A DNA stretch of 10,638 nucleotides from the NCBI GenBank assembly GCA_002256705.1, contig NQJI01000087.1, forward strand, positions 1 to 10,638, written 5' to 3'. Under the pieces are notes generated by a model that was not told where the DNA came from, did no database searches, and saw only the letters and a list, made by a program, of their open reading frames with translations. Both the position numbers and the translations under genes were made by a program. How positions within the stretch are numbered: position 1 is the stretch's first letter; every line of letters begins with the position of its first letter. The stretch is from Methylococcaceae bacterium NSM2-1. Lineage in GTDB: Bacteria; Pseudomonadota; Gammaproteobacteria; Methylococcales; Methylomonadaceae. Below, in pieces: positions 1 to 6,738 of the stretch.

Positions 1-122
1 AGAACATCCAGAACCGGTTGCGCAAGAGCGGGGTCTATTACGGCGGTTTCTCCCGATACCGGGTCATTAATCAGATAAATATAGTTATCGGTTAAAACCG
101 GAATTTGCGTGATAGTCAGCAT
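1..122 (-). CDS. Hydroxyacylglutathione hydrolase (glyoxalase II)-like, N-terminal part, cut by window edge
   Basis: Only the first 40 codons are in the window; the gene continues past base 1. The N-terminus reads MLTITQIPVLTDNYIYLIND and goes on to AVIDPA near residues 27-32. The 'P-x-L-x-DNYIYL' strand followed by 'VIDP' is the typical start of glyoxalase II proteins of the metallo-beta-lactamase fold, which hydrolyse S-lactoylglutathione to lactate and glutathione. The metal-binding THxHxDH motif would lie beyond the edge and cannot be seen, so another hydrolase of the same fold is possible. The ATG start (120-122) is preceded by GAGGA about nine bases upstream and by a promoter at 180-208, so this gene probably has its own transcript. 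Confidence 0.72.
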   Translation of the reverse strand, partial: MLTITQIPVLTDNYIYLINDPVSGETAVIDPALAQPVLDV

Positions 123-179
123 GTCTTTATGTCCTCAAAACGCCAATCCTAGTAAAGGAGAATTTTGTAAGCTAAGCGG

Positions 180-208
180 GTTATAACTTAAGCGAATCGC
201 AAAATCAA
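180..208 (-). promoter_or_regulatory. Sigma-70-type promoter for the glyoxalase II-like gene
   Basis: On the minus strand, TTGATT (203-208) is followed by a 17-base spacer and TATAAC (180-185), matching the -35 consensus at 4 of 6 and the -10 at 5 of 6. The predicted start is near 173, which gives a leader of about 50 bases before the ATG at 122. The -35 box sits in the T-rich tail of the upstream terminator. Confidence 0.5.
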
Positions 209-233
209 AAAGCCTGAACTCCCTTTTCGGCTT
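201..233 (-). terminator. Intrinsic terminator after the DUF29 gene
   Basis: Read on the minus strand, AAGCCGAA pairs with TTC(A)GGCTT, an 8-bp stem with one bulged base and a 7-base loop. It is followed at once by TTTTTGATTTT (plus-strand 201-211). It lies 12 bases past the stop codon of the DUF29 gene and fits a rho-independent terminator for that transcript. The plus-strand side has no T-tract, so it is unlikely to act in both directions. Confidence 0.6.
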
Positions 234-244
234 ATAAACTGGAA

Positions 245-673
245 TTAATCAGGATAAAATTCATCTTCTATAAGCTGAGGCAATTCCCAAGGGCAGTATT
301 CAGGAAACACGGCTTTACTGATCCTGGTTTCTCGGGCTGCTTTAATGACCGCGAGTTTGTAAGCATCTTTTATTATTTCATCTAATGCGGGTTTTAAGCC
401 GGGGTTTTCATTAAGAGTCTTGCAAAATTGAAACCGTTGTTCATCGATAGATAATTGCCAGCTTCTTCCGCGTCTTACCTCCTGATACTTCCATTTTAAA
501 AGATGCAACAGCAAGGCAGTCAAGCGGCTTTCGAGCTCGCGTTTTTCACTTCTGCCCATTGATTCCACTTCTTCAATTAAATTATCAATATCCAGTTCCG
601 AAAACCGGCCATTCTTTAATAACGCCGCCTGTTCCTGTGTCCAGCTGTAAAAGTCTTTCTCATAACTAATCAA
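245..673 (-). CDS. DUF29 domain-containing protein
   Basis: The 142-residue product fits the DUF29 family (usual length about 140-150), seen in cyanobacteria and some proteobacteria and of unknown function. The recognisable core is the N-terminal 'YEKDFYSWTQEQAALL' helix, then 'DIDNLIEEVESMGRSEKREL' near residues 28-47, and 'LLHLLKWKYQ' near 55-64. It is predicted mostly helical and soluble, with no signal peptide or membrane segment. The start is a TTG at 671-673, because no ATG is available in this frame near the N-terminus and AAGGTG stands seven bases upstream. It follows the small membrane-protein gene by 31 bases on the same strand, so the two are probably co-transcribed, and a terminator follows. 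Function is unknown. Confidence 0.85.
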   Translation of the reverse strand: MISYEKDFYSWTQEQAALLKNGRFSELDIDNLIEEVESMGRSEKRELESRLTALLLHLLKWKYQEVRRGRSWQLSIDEQRFQFCKTLNENPGLKPALDEIIKDAYKLAVIKAARETRISKAVFPEYCPWELPQLIEDEFYPD

Positions 674-691
674 TTAAATGCACCTTACAAG
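674..691 (-). promoter_or_regulatory. Ribosome binding site supporting a TTG start
   Basis: On the minus strand the sequence AAGGTG is followed by CATTTAA and then TTG. This is a strong Shine-Dalgarno match at ideal spacing, and it is the reason for accepting the unusual TTG start of the DUF29 gene. Confidence 0.55.
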
Positions 692-704
692 TTGGCTTTT
701 TCTT

Positions 705-908
705 TCATTTAATGAATTTAAGTCCTTCTGATATTAGTAATAATATGATGGCTCCACCTATTGCAATAATGTAGAAAGCTTTACTACTTATTATTGGAAT
801 TCTCCCTTTGGTTGGAGTTTCCTTATATGCTTTTGGCTTTAGAAAAAAATCCTTTTTTGGATTATTGTCTCTTCTTTCACGCATGTAGTCTCTATCTTTT
901 AATCCCAT
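705..908 (-). CDS. Small single-pass membrane protein of unknown function
   Basis: This is a 67-residue protein I do not recognise as a named family. Residues 1-40 are hydrophilic and strongly basic, with a 'GLKDRDYMRERR' start and several Lys and Arg. Residues 45-62 form one hydrophobic segment (AFYIIAIGGAIILLLIS), and a short KFIK tail follows. By the positive-inside rule the long N-terminal part would be cytoplasmic. An upstream in-frame ATG at 918-920 would add four residues (MRCK), but the GAGGTG lying between the two ATGs is a good ribosome binding site for the inner one, so I place the start at 908. The gene is clearly AT-richer than its neighbours, which suggests recent acquisition or weak constraint. 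It leads into the DUF29 gene 31 bases downstream. Confidence 0.6.
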   Translation of the reverse strand: MGLKDRDYMRERRDNNPKKDFFLKPKAYKETPTKGRIPIISSKAFYIIAIGGAIILLLISEGLKFIK

Positions 909-974
909 TTTGCACCTCATTGATTAATGCTTACTGGTTTCCGCAAAAACTACCTTTATAAATTTATTAGCTGG

Positions 975-1003
975 ATCGTATACTCGATACAAAGGCGCGA
1001 CAA
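975..1003 (-). promoter_or_regulatory. Possible promoter for the small membrane protein–DUF29 pair
   Basis: On the minus strand, TTGTCG (998-1003) and TACGAT (975-980) are 17 bases apart, each matching consensus at 4 of 6. The position is about 70 bases upstream of the start at 908. The match is modest. Confidence 0.28.
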
Positions 1004-1038
1004 TGACATAAAACTGCACGTAAAATGCACTCTACAAC

Positions 1039-2166
1039 CTATTTAACCAGACTCAGCAATACCCCGGCAGCTACCGCTGAACCAATCACACCTGCAACAT
1101 TAGGCCCCATGGCGTGCATCAACAAGAAATTATGCGGGTTGCTTTCCAGGCCTACTTTATTGACAACCCTTGCAGCCATCGGCACTGCTGAAACACCTGC
1201 TGCACCGATCAGTGGATTAATCGGTGTGTCACTGAATTTATTCATGATTTTCGCCATAATAACGCCAGCGGCTGTGCCAATGGCAAAAGCTACCGCACCC
1301 AGCGCCAGAATACCCAGCGTTTCAATTTGCAGGAAGGCTTCAGCGCTCAGCTTTGATCCCACTGCCAGTCCCAGGAATATGGTGACAATGTTGATCAATT
1401 CATTTTGTGCGGTTTGACTCAGACGTTCAACAACGCCGCAGGCATTCATCAAATTACCCAGTGCAAACATGCCGATCAGGGGTGTGGCGGAAGGCAATAA
1501 CAAGATAGAAAGAACCAGCAGCATCAGGGGAAAAATAATTTTTTCGGTTTTGCTGACCACCCGCATTTGCTGCATTTCAATTTTGCGCTCATCTTCTGTC
1601 GTCAAGGCACGCATGATCGGCGGTTGAATCAGCGGCACCAGAGCCATATAAGAATAGGCCGCAACAGCAATAGCACCTAATAGATCAGGCGACAATTTCG
1701 ATGCGACGTAAATAGCGGTGGGGCCATCAGCCCCGCCAATAATACCAATCGCGGCGGCATCCTTTAAGCTGAACTCCAGACCGGGTATGACATTGAGCGC
1801 CAAGGCACCCAGCAGTGAAGCAAAAATACCAAACTGAGCCGCTGCACCTAATAACAGGGTTTTAGGGTTTGCCAGCATGGGGCCAAAATCGGTCATCGCT
1901 CCTACGCCCATAAAAATGAGCAACGGGAAGATCCCTGCCTTGATACCAAAATATAGGTAATATAGAAGCCCCCCCTCTTCGGCTATACCGGCAACCGGAA
2001 TATTACTGAGAATGGCACCAAAGCCTATCGGCAATAGTAGCAAGGGTTCAAAACCCTTTTTAATAGCAAGAAACAGTAACAAAAAGCCGATCAGCATCAT
2101 GAAAGCCTGACCGCCGGTAAAATTGTATATGCCAGTGCTTTGCCAGAGTGAAAGCAGATTTTCCAT
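1039..2166 (-). CDS. oadB: Sodium-translocating decarboxylase beta subunit (oxaloacetate decarboxylase type)
   Basis: The 375-residue polytopic membrane protein is the beta subunit of the biotin-dependent Na+-pumping decarboxylases. It decarboxylates carboxybiotin delivered by the alpha subunit and couples this to Na+ export. The signature GGADGPT lies at residues 144-150, with Asp147 matching the catalytic and ion-binding aspartate of the family. The C-terminal [20 protein letters not shown] segment carries the conserved Asn, Gly and Ser region. Roughly nine or more hydrophobic segments alternate with short loops. The length is that of the shorter beta subunits, also found in glutaconyl-CoA and methylmalonyl-CoA decarboxylases, so this subunit alone does not fix the substrate. 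It starts 26 bases after oadA. The ATG is preceded by AAGAGA, and the stop is TAG. Confidence 0.93.
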   Translation of the reverse strand: MENLLSLWQSTGIYNFTGGQAFMMLIGFLLLFLAIKKGFEPLLLLPIGFGAILSNIPVAGIAEEGGLLYYLYFGIKAGIFPLLIFMGVGAMTDFGPMLANPKTLLLGAAAQFGIFASLLGALALNVIPGLEFSLKDAAAIGIIGGADGPTAIYVASKLSPDLLGAIAVAAYSYMALVPLIQPPIMRALTTEDERKIEMQQMRVVSKTEKIIFPLMLLVLSILLLPSATPLIGMFALGNLMNACGVVERLSQTAQNELINIVTIFLGLAVGSKLSAEAFLQIETLGILALGAVAFAIGTAAGVIMAKIMNKFSDTPINPLIGAAGVSAVPMAARVVNKVGLESNPHNFLLMHAMGPNVAGVIGSAVAAGVLLSLVK

Positions 2167-2192
2167 GGTATGTCTCTTGTTAGCGTGCGTTG

Positions 2193-3974
2193 TTACAAAG
2201 AAATCAAGGCATTACCGCCGGCGACCGCGCCGCCTTCCTTGATATGAACAGCACTAACGATACCTGCAAATTTTGACCGCACCTCGGTTTCCATTTTCAT
2301 CGCTTCCATAATAACAACAACCTCGCCTTCGGCAACGGCACTGCCAACATCAACAAGAATTTTCAATATATTACCCGCCATAGGCGCATACACCACAGAG
2401 CCACTACTGACAACATGGCTTTTATCGGCGGCGGCAGGCTGAATTGTAAGTGGCGCACCAGCCGGACCTACTGTAACGTTAAAGTTTCTGCCATCTACGT
2501 TGACGGTATAAGTTTCGGTGACACCATCAACAGACGCTGTGTTAGGCGCATTGTTGGCCTCTGAAAAAGCTTGTGCATCGGGTGCAGCCTCAAATGCCTC
2601 AGGATTTCCACGATTGACCAGGAACTTCCAACCGACCTGAGCAAACATGCCATTGATTAATGCATCTTCTTCGATATTTTTAGCGAGTTTTACATTTTCG
2701 GCTTTGGCTTTTTCCTTTACCTCGGCAATCAGCTTATCCATTTCCGGCTCTATTAAATCGGCTGGGCGACAGGTAATGGGATGTCCACCTTCCAGCACTC
2801 TGTCTTGGAGTTGTTTATTAACAGGCGCTGGAGTTGCTCCGTATTCTCCTTTCAATACCCCCGCTGTTTCCTTGGTGATGGTTTTATAGCGTTCGCCACT
2901 TATGACATTTATAACCGCTTGTGTACCCACGATTTGTGAAGTGGGTGTCACCAGTGGAATAAAACCCAAATCTTCACGCACACGTGGAATTTCGTGCATG
3001 ACTTCATCGAATTTGTCAGCCGCACCCTGCTCTCTTAATTGGCTCTCCATGTTGGTCAACATGCCGCCAGGAACTTGAGCGATTAAAATACGGCTGTCTA
3101 CACCCTTCAGGCTGCCTTCAAACTGAGCGTATTTTTTGCGTATGTCCCTGAAGTAATGCGCGATTTCTTCCAGTTTAACCAAATCCAGCCCCGTGTCACG
3201 CGCTGTGCCTTCAAGACTGGCAACAATGGTCTCGGTTGCGCTGTGACTATAAGTCATGCTCAGCGTTGAAATGGCCGTATCGACATTATCTATGCCCGCT
3301 TCAGCAGCTTTGATTATGCTGGCCACACTTAATCCAGTCGTAGCATGACTATGCAAATGTATGGGAATCCGGGTGCTTTTTTTCAAGCGACTGACCAGTT
3401 CAAAGGCCTCGTAAGGCTTAAGCAAACCGGCCATGTCTTTAATACAGATGGAATGCGCCCCCATATCTTCAATTTGTTTACCCAGATTGACCCACGTATC
3501 CACGGTGTGTACGGGACTGGTAGTGTAGGAAATAGTTCCTTGGGCATGAGCATCGGTAGCGAGTACTGCTTTTACCGCGTGTTCAATGTTACGCATGTCG
3601 TTCATCGCATCAAAGATACGGAACACGTCAATACCATTGATTGCACAGCGCTCGACAAACTTATCAACAACATCATCGGCATAATGTCGATAGCCTAAAA
3701 TATTTTGTCCTCTCAGCAACATTTGCTGCGGCGTTTTAGGCATTGCCGCTTTCAGCAAGCGCAATCTTTCCCAAGGGTCTTCACCCAGATAACGGATACA
3801 CGCATCAAAAGTAGCGCCACCCCATGATTCGATAGACCAGTAACCGATCTGGTCGAGCTTTTCACATATCGGCAGCATATCTTCTATGCGTAAACGAGTG
3901 GCTAAGATTGATTGATGAGCATCACGCAAGACAACTTCAGTGATAGCCAGTGGCTTTTTTTTATCTTTTGCCAT
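2193..3974 (-). CDS. oadA: Oxaloacetate decarboxylase alpha subunit, with carboxyltransferase and biotin domains
   Basis: The 593-residue cytoplasmic subunit transfers the carboxyl group of oxaloacetate to biotin, releasing pyruvate. Domains in order: an HMGL-like (DRE-TIM) carboxyltransferase barrel at about 10-275, starting with RDAHQS (17-22); a conserved carboxylase/OadA domain at about 290-490; a short Ala/Pro linker; and a biotinyl domain at about 525-593 with EAMKME, where Lys560 is the expected biotinylated residue. Within the barrel, Lys179 (CIKDMAG) and His208/His210 (LHSH) match the catalytic lysine and metal ligands of the family. The length is typical for OadA. Pyruvate carboxylase subunit B is a close relative, but flanking oadG and oadB favour the decarboxylase pump. 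The ATG at 3972-3974 has GGAG upstream at slightly long spacing. Confidence 0.94.
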   Translation of the reverse strand: MAKDKKKPLAITEVVLRDAHQSILATRLRIEDMLPICEKLDQIGYWSIESWGGATFDACIRYLGEDPWERLRLLKAAMPKTPQQMLLRGQNILGYRHYADDVVDKFVERCAINGIDVFRIFDAMNDMRNIEHAVKAVLATDAHAQGTISYTTSPVHTVDTWVNLGKQIEDMGAHSICIKDMAGLLKPYEAFELVSRLKKSTRIPIHLHSHATTGLSVASIIKAAEAGIDNVDTAISTLSMTYSHSATETIVASLEGTARDTGLDLVKLEEIAHYFRDIRKKYAQFEGSLKGVDSRILIAQVPGGMLTNMESQLREQGAADKFDEVMHEIPRVREDLGFIPLVTPTSQIVGTQAVINVISGERYKTITKETAGVLKGEYGATPAPVNKQLQDRVLEGGHPITCRPADLIEPEMDKLIAEVKEKAKAENVKLAKNIEEDALINGMFAQVGWKFLVNRGNPEAFEAAPDAQAFSEANNAPNTASVDGVTETYTVNVDGRNFNVTVGPAGAPLTIQPAAADKSHVVSSGSVVYAPMAGNILKILVDVGSAVAEGEVVVIMEAMKMETEVRSKFAGIVSAVHIKEGGAVAGGNALISL

Positions 3975-4098
3975 TCTTAATTTTTCTCCAGGAACCTTTG
4001 CAGGCTTTTAAACATTGACCTTTCGGGTCGTTTGAATGCGTTAAACACAAACCAATAATAGTCAAACGCCACAGACATCTAACCAAAAATTCTTAACT

Positions 4099-4335
4099 TT
4101 ATTTATGCTTGCTTCGGTGCTGATGCACCGCTGCCGTAATCGCTGCAATGATGCTTTTATCAATGCCGCTGGATACAGTAGTAGCAGCTACCACGAGGGT
4201 TGGTGCGTCTGGAAAAAAACGCTGCACCAATGATGACATAATATTGATCGCGACCACCAGCATGGTCAAAAAAAGGAACACAATGCCCATTCCGGCAAAC
4301 ATCAATTCGACTCCGCTACTCATCAGTTCTGTCAT
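4099..4335 (-). CDS. oadG: Oxaloacetate decarboxylase gamma subunit
   Basis: This 78-residue protein has one hydrophobic segment near residues 12-34 (MFAGMGIVFLFLTMLVVAINI) and a polar C-terminal half with an Ile/Ala-rich helix ending in HQHRSKHK. This is the architecture of OadG, which anchors and assembles the alpha and beta subunits. The sequence 'LMFAGMGIVFLFL' and the D-K-x-I-I-A-A-I-T-A-A-V-H stretch (residues 59-71) are typical of the family. The His-rich tail fits the metal-binding C-terminus reported for gamma subunits. It is first in the operon, as in most oadGAB loci. The ATG at 4333-4335 has AAGG nine bases upstream. The gap of 124 bases to oadA is large for an operon of this kind. 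Confidence 0.9.
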   Translation of the reverse strand: MTELMSSGVELMFAGMGIVFLFLTMLVVAINIMSSLVQRFFPDAPTLVVAATTVSSGIDKSIIAAITAAVHQHRSKHK

Positions 4336-4394
4336 ATCGCCAAACCTTGTATTGAAACTCTTGAATCTATTGAAAATCCTGAAACCATTGGTAC

Positions 4395-4423
4395 ATTATC
4401 CATAAAACCAAGCTGCTAAACAA
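4395..4423 (-). promoter_or_regulatory. Probable promoter of the oadGAB operon
   Basis: On the minus strand, TTGTTT (4418-4423) is followed by a 17-base spacer and GATAAT (4395-4400), a 5 of 6 match to the -10 box. The predicted start near 4388 gives a leader of about 53 bases before the oadG ATG. Confidence 0.42.
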
Positions 4424-4481
4424 ACTAAAGATAACTAACACCTTTGTTTTTGGATTGCCAATGGGATTGAATAGTGGCTAA

Positions 4482-4670
4482 TCAATGAAGGAGCATAGAA
4501 AGTGTAGCTTTAGCGGAACGGCGTACGACGCCCTCACATAGCTCGTATGGGCCGGAGGGTTTTGACGAAGATGGAGTGATAGGGGAAACATAGTCAAAAT
4601 ATAAGTCCATTCGAGACGGCGTCAAGTCATTGGGAGCCAGGTCGCGTGCTCGCGACACAAAGTACAGCAT
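4482..4670 (-). CDS. Doubtful 62-residue ORF inside the GC-rich intergenic block
   Basis: The frame is open from an ATG at 4668-4670 and encodes a product with SPITPSSSKPSGPYELCEG near its middle and VVRRSAKATLSML at the end. No ribosome binding site precedes the ATG, no family is recognised, and the frame spans the inverted repeats of the block. It is more likely a translation of a repeated or degenerate element than a gene. Confidence 0.13.
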   Translation of the reverse strand: MLYFVSRARDLAPNDLTPSRMDLYFDYVSPITPSSSKPSGPYELCEGVVRRSAKATLSMLLH

Positions 4671-4814
4671 AGAATGGACGCGAGCCTAATGCGGGCCGCT
4701 AAAGACAATAATCGCCAGGCCATCTCGCTGCTAAAGTCGATTGGATCCCCCACATTTTAGCTTTCGTGAACAATCCAGACACCTTGTTTAATTTTCCGGT
4801 ATTGAAATGATCTT

Positions 4815-4832
4815 GAGATTCCGAGGAATCTC
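4815..4832. repeat. 18-bp near-perfect palindrome
   Basis: GAGATTCC and GGAATCTC are perfect inverted repeats of 8 bp separated by GA. Neither strand has a T-tract after it, so it is not an obvious intrinsic terminator. It could be an operator for a dimeric regulator, a small hairpin, or part of the repeat-rich region downstream of tpx. Confidence 0.55.
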
Positions 4833-4915
4833 CATAGAGTCACTCACAGCGCCACTGCTTATTTTTTATGGTTTCCTGCTGATCTTTTTAAAACAGCTTT
4901 AAGACTACCTGTTAT

Positions 4916-5410
4916 TTACAACGCCGCCAACGCGCTTTCGTAATCCGGTTCGTTAGCTATTTCGCTCACCAATTGCGTATAAACAACGTTGTCATGCTCA
5001 TCAATAATGATGACAGCCCGGGCGGTTAACCCGGCAAGAAAGGTATCAGCCAGCTTTACACCATAGTCATCGGCAAAACCTGAACGGAATGTTGATAAAG
5101 GAATCACATGTTTTAAGTCTTCTACTTCACAAAATCGGCATTGTGCAAACGGTAAATCAGCAGAAATAACCAATACAACGGTGTTATACAAGTGTGACGC
5201 TTTCTCGTTGAATTTGCGCGTCGAAGCGGCGCAAGTGGGAGTATCCAGACTCGGTACGATATTCAGTACTTTCTTTTTACCAGCGTATGTTGCCAGAGTC
5301 ACATCCGCTAATTTACCATTGACCAGTGAAAAATCGGGGGCTTTGATGCCCACTGCCGGTAATTCGCCAGATGTATGAAGTGGTTTACCTTGAAATGTAA
5401 TAGTTGCCAT
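4916..5410 (-). CDS. tpx: Thiol peroxidase (Tpx, atypical 2-Cys peroxiredoxin)
   Basis: The 164-residue protein aligns end to end by eye with the Tpx family (E. coli Tpx is 168). It reduces hydrogen peroxide and alkyl hydroperoxides with electrons from thioredoxin. The peroxidatic cysteine is Cys60 in [11 protein letters not shown], with the catalytic Thr at 57. The resolving cysteine is Cys94 in RFCEVEDL. The C-terminal [19 protein letters not shown] is typical. An additional Cys91, where E. coli has Ser (QSRFC), creates C-R-F-C. The ATG at 5408-5410 has AAGGA seven bases upstream. There is no signal peptide, so it is expected in the cytoplasm. It is separated from der by a strong terminator, so it should have its own promoter, which I could not identify clearly in the 74-base gap. 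Confidence 0.96.
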   Translation of the reverse strand: MATITFQGKPLHTSGELPAVGIKAPDFSLVNGKLADVTLATYAGKKKVLNIVPSLDTPTCAASTRKFNEKASHLYNTVVLVISADLPFAQCRFCEVEDLKHVIPLSTFRSGFADDYGVKLADTFLAGLTARAVIIIDEHDNVVYTQLVSEIANEPDYESALAAL

Positions 5411-5433
5411 TACTTAATCCTTCTTATGAAGTT

Positions 5434-5478
5434 GATAAAAATCAGGTTAAAGGTTCAAGGGGTTTTAACCTTTAGCCT
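5434..5478 (-). terminator. Intrinsic terminator closing the rlmN–der operon
   Basis: Read on the minus strand, AGGCTAAAGGTT pairs with AACCTTTAACCT, a 12-bp stem with one G-T wobble and an 11-base loop. It is followed by GATTTTTATC. It begins seven bases after the der stop codon and is a strong rho-independent terminator candidate. Confidence 0.75.
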
Positions 5479-5484
5479 TGCACC

Positions 5485-6734
5485 TCATTCTTTCTTAGGT
5501 TTTGCTCGCTTCGCCAAACGTAGACGCTTTTGTACTTCCCACTCGGTGAGCTTCTTTTTTTGCCCGTGAAAAGGATTGACCGGTGATTTAAATTCCAGAC
5601 GTATCGGTGTCCCTGACAACTTTAGCTTGTCACGGAAATAATTCATCAAATAACGCTTGTAGGAAGTCGGCAACGCATCTGTTTGTACGCCATGAATAAC
5701 CACAATAGGCGGATTTCGCCCGCCCTGGTGTGCGTATTTTAACTTGATTCGACGCGTGTTCACTATTGGCGGTTGATGCGCAACAGTCGCTTCTTTAAGT
5801 ATTCGGGTTAACGCAGGCGTTGACATATCAAGCATCGCTGAATCATACAGTTTATGTACAACATCAAACAATTTGCCAACACCGCTGCCATGCAGCGCGG
5901 AAATGGGATGTTTTTCAGCAAAATCAAGAAAGGACAATTTCACATCCAATTGTCGATTAATGGTGTTTTTTTGCTCGGTACTTATACCATCCCATTTATT
6001 GAGACCAATAATCAACGCCCTTCCCGCTTCCAGAACCAGGCCCAGTAAATGAGCATCCTGATCGGTAATGCCTTCCCGTGCATCAATCAAATAAATAACA
6101 ACATTTGATTTTTCAATCGCTTGCAACGTTTTAATAACACTGAATTTTTCAATGGTCTCAGAAACTCTGGATCGTCTACGCATTCCCGCCGTATCAATCA
6201 GCGTAAACTGTTTGCCATTGCGTTCAAATGGAATATAAATGCTATCGCGTGTAGTGCCGGGCTCATCGAACACAATAACCCTTTCTTCACCCAGCAGCCG
6301 ATTAACCAGGGTCGATTTACCGACATTAGCAGTGAATAGAAGTCTGAAGCCGCTATTGTGGCATCAATACCATCAACCTTGTTTGTTACCAATATTACCG
6401 GTTTATCCAGCTTCCTCAGGGTATCGGCAATGACTTTATCTGAAGCACTGAGTCCTTCGCGGGCGTCGACCATAAATAACACGATGTCTGCTTCTTCCAA
6501 TGCAATTTGCACCTGCTTTCTGGCAAAGCTTTCTATGCCTTCTGCATCATCGGCTATACCACCGGTATCGACAACCAGGCACGCACGATCGCCGTGCTTC
6601 ACACGGCCATACTGCCGGTCTCTGGTTAACCCTGGGAAATCCGCGACCAGGGCTTCCCGACTGCGGGTTAAATAATTGAATAATGTGGACTTGCCGACAT
6701 TAGGGCGCCCTACCAGGGCTATTACAGGTAACAT
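5485..6734 (-). pseudogene. der: Ribosome biogenesis GTPase Der (EngA), broken by an internal deletion and frameshift
   Basis: Der has two consecutive GTPase domains and a C-terminal KH-like domain and acts in assembly of the 50S subunit. From the ATG at 6734 the first GTPase domain reads normally: GRPNVGKST (9-17), DTGGI (56-60), NKVDG (118-122) and DFYSL (131-135). E. coli also has DFYSL at 131-135. After base 6330 the frame is lost and runs about 43 nonsense residues to 6198. From 6327 another frame resumes with [20 protein letters not shown] and continues through TTRDS, DTAGM, NKWDG, SALHGSG and the KH domain GTPIRLEF to the stop at 5485. Missing are the end of domain 1, the acidic linker and the GRP of the second P-loop (76 residues in E. 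coli, often fewer elsewhere). The remaining 135 + 280 residues equal the rest of the family length. Since der is normally essential, a sequence or assembly error is as likely as real loss. Confidence 0.9.
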
Positions 6735-6738
6735 AGTG

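Larger units (their letters stand above)
4424..4914. other. Gene-poor intergenic region with a GC-rich palindromic block
   Basis: No convincing gene is seen between tpx and the oadG promoter. Bases 4501-4740 are about 54% G+C by hand count, against roughly 40% on both flanks. The block contains a short hairpin GGCGT-ACG-ACGCC (4520-4532) and a 7-bp inverted repeat GCTCGCG/CGCGAGC (4648-4654 and 4679-4685). It also has an imperfect direct repeat, GCCGCTAAAGAC versus GCTGCTAAAGTC, near 4696 and 4728. It could be a dispersed repeat or the remnant of a mobile element. No transposase, terminal inverted repeats or tRNA/tmRNA hallmarks were found. Confidence 0.5.

Noticed and set aside
1010..1035. 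Possible terminator after oadB (TGCA...TGCA followed by GTTTTATG)
   Set aside because: The stem is only four pairs and the T-tract is short, so it is too weak to annotate.
1025..1417. 130-residue plus-strand frame opposite oadB
   Set aside because: It is antisense to the conserved membrane protein OadB and has no ribosome binding site or family resemblance; it is a shadow of the real gene.
4480..4765. tmRNA, RNase P RNA or 6S RNA in the GC-rich block
   Set aside because: The conserved ends and core motifs of these RNAs are not present on either strand as far as I can read them.
4885..4913. Possible terminator after tpx (AACAG/CTGTT stem)
   Set aside because: It has only a five-pair stem with a 12-base loop, and it is followed by TTAAAAAG rather than a T-run.
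6316..6345. Programmed ribosomal frameshift joining the two parts of der
   Set aside because: No slippery heptamer is seen at the junction, and even a perfect shift would still lack the inter-domain segment and the GRP of the second P-loop.
6358..6675. 105-residue plus-strand frame opposite der
   Set aside because: It is antisense to the first GTPase domain of Der, and its Ser/Thr/Ala-rich content mirrors the opposite strand.
6660..6710. Recombination between the two P-loop coding stretches as the cause of the der deletion
   Set aside because: Both P-loops share CTAATGTCGG, but the deletion joins DFYSL to the second P-loop, not the first P-loop to the second. The first P-loop is intact, so simple repeat-mediated recombination does not explain it.
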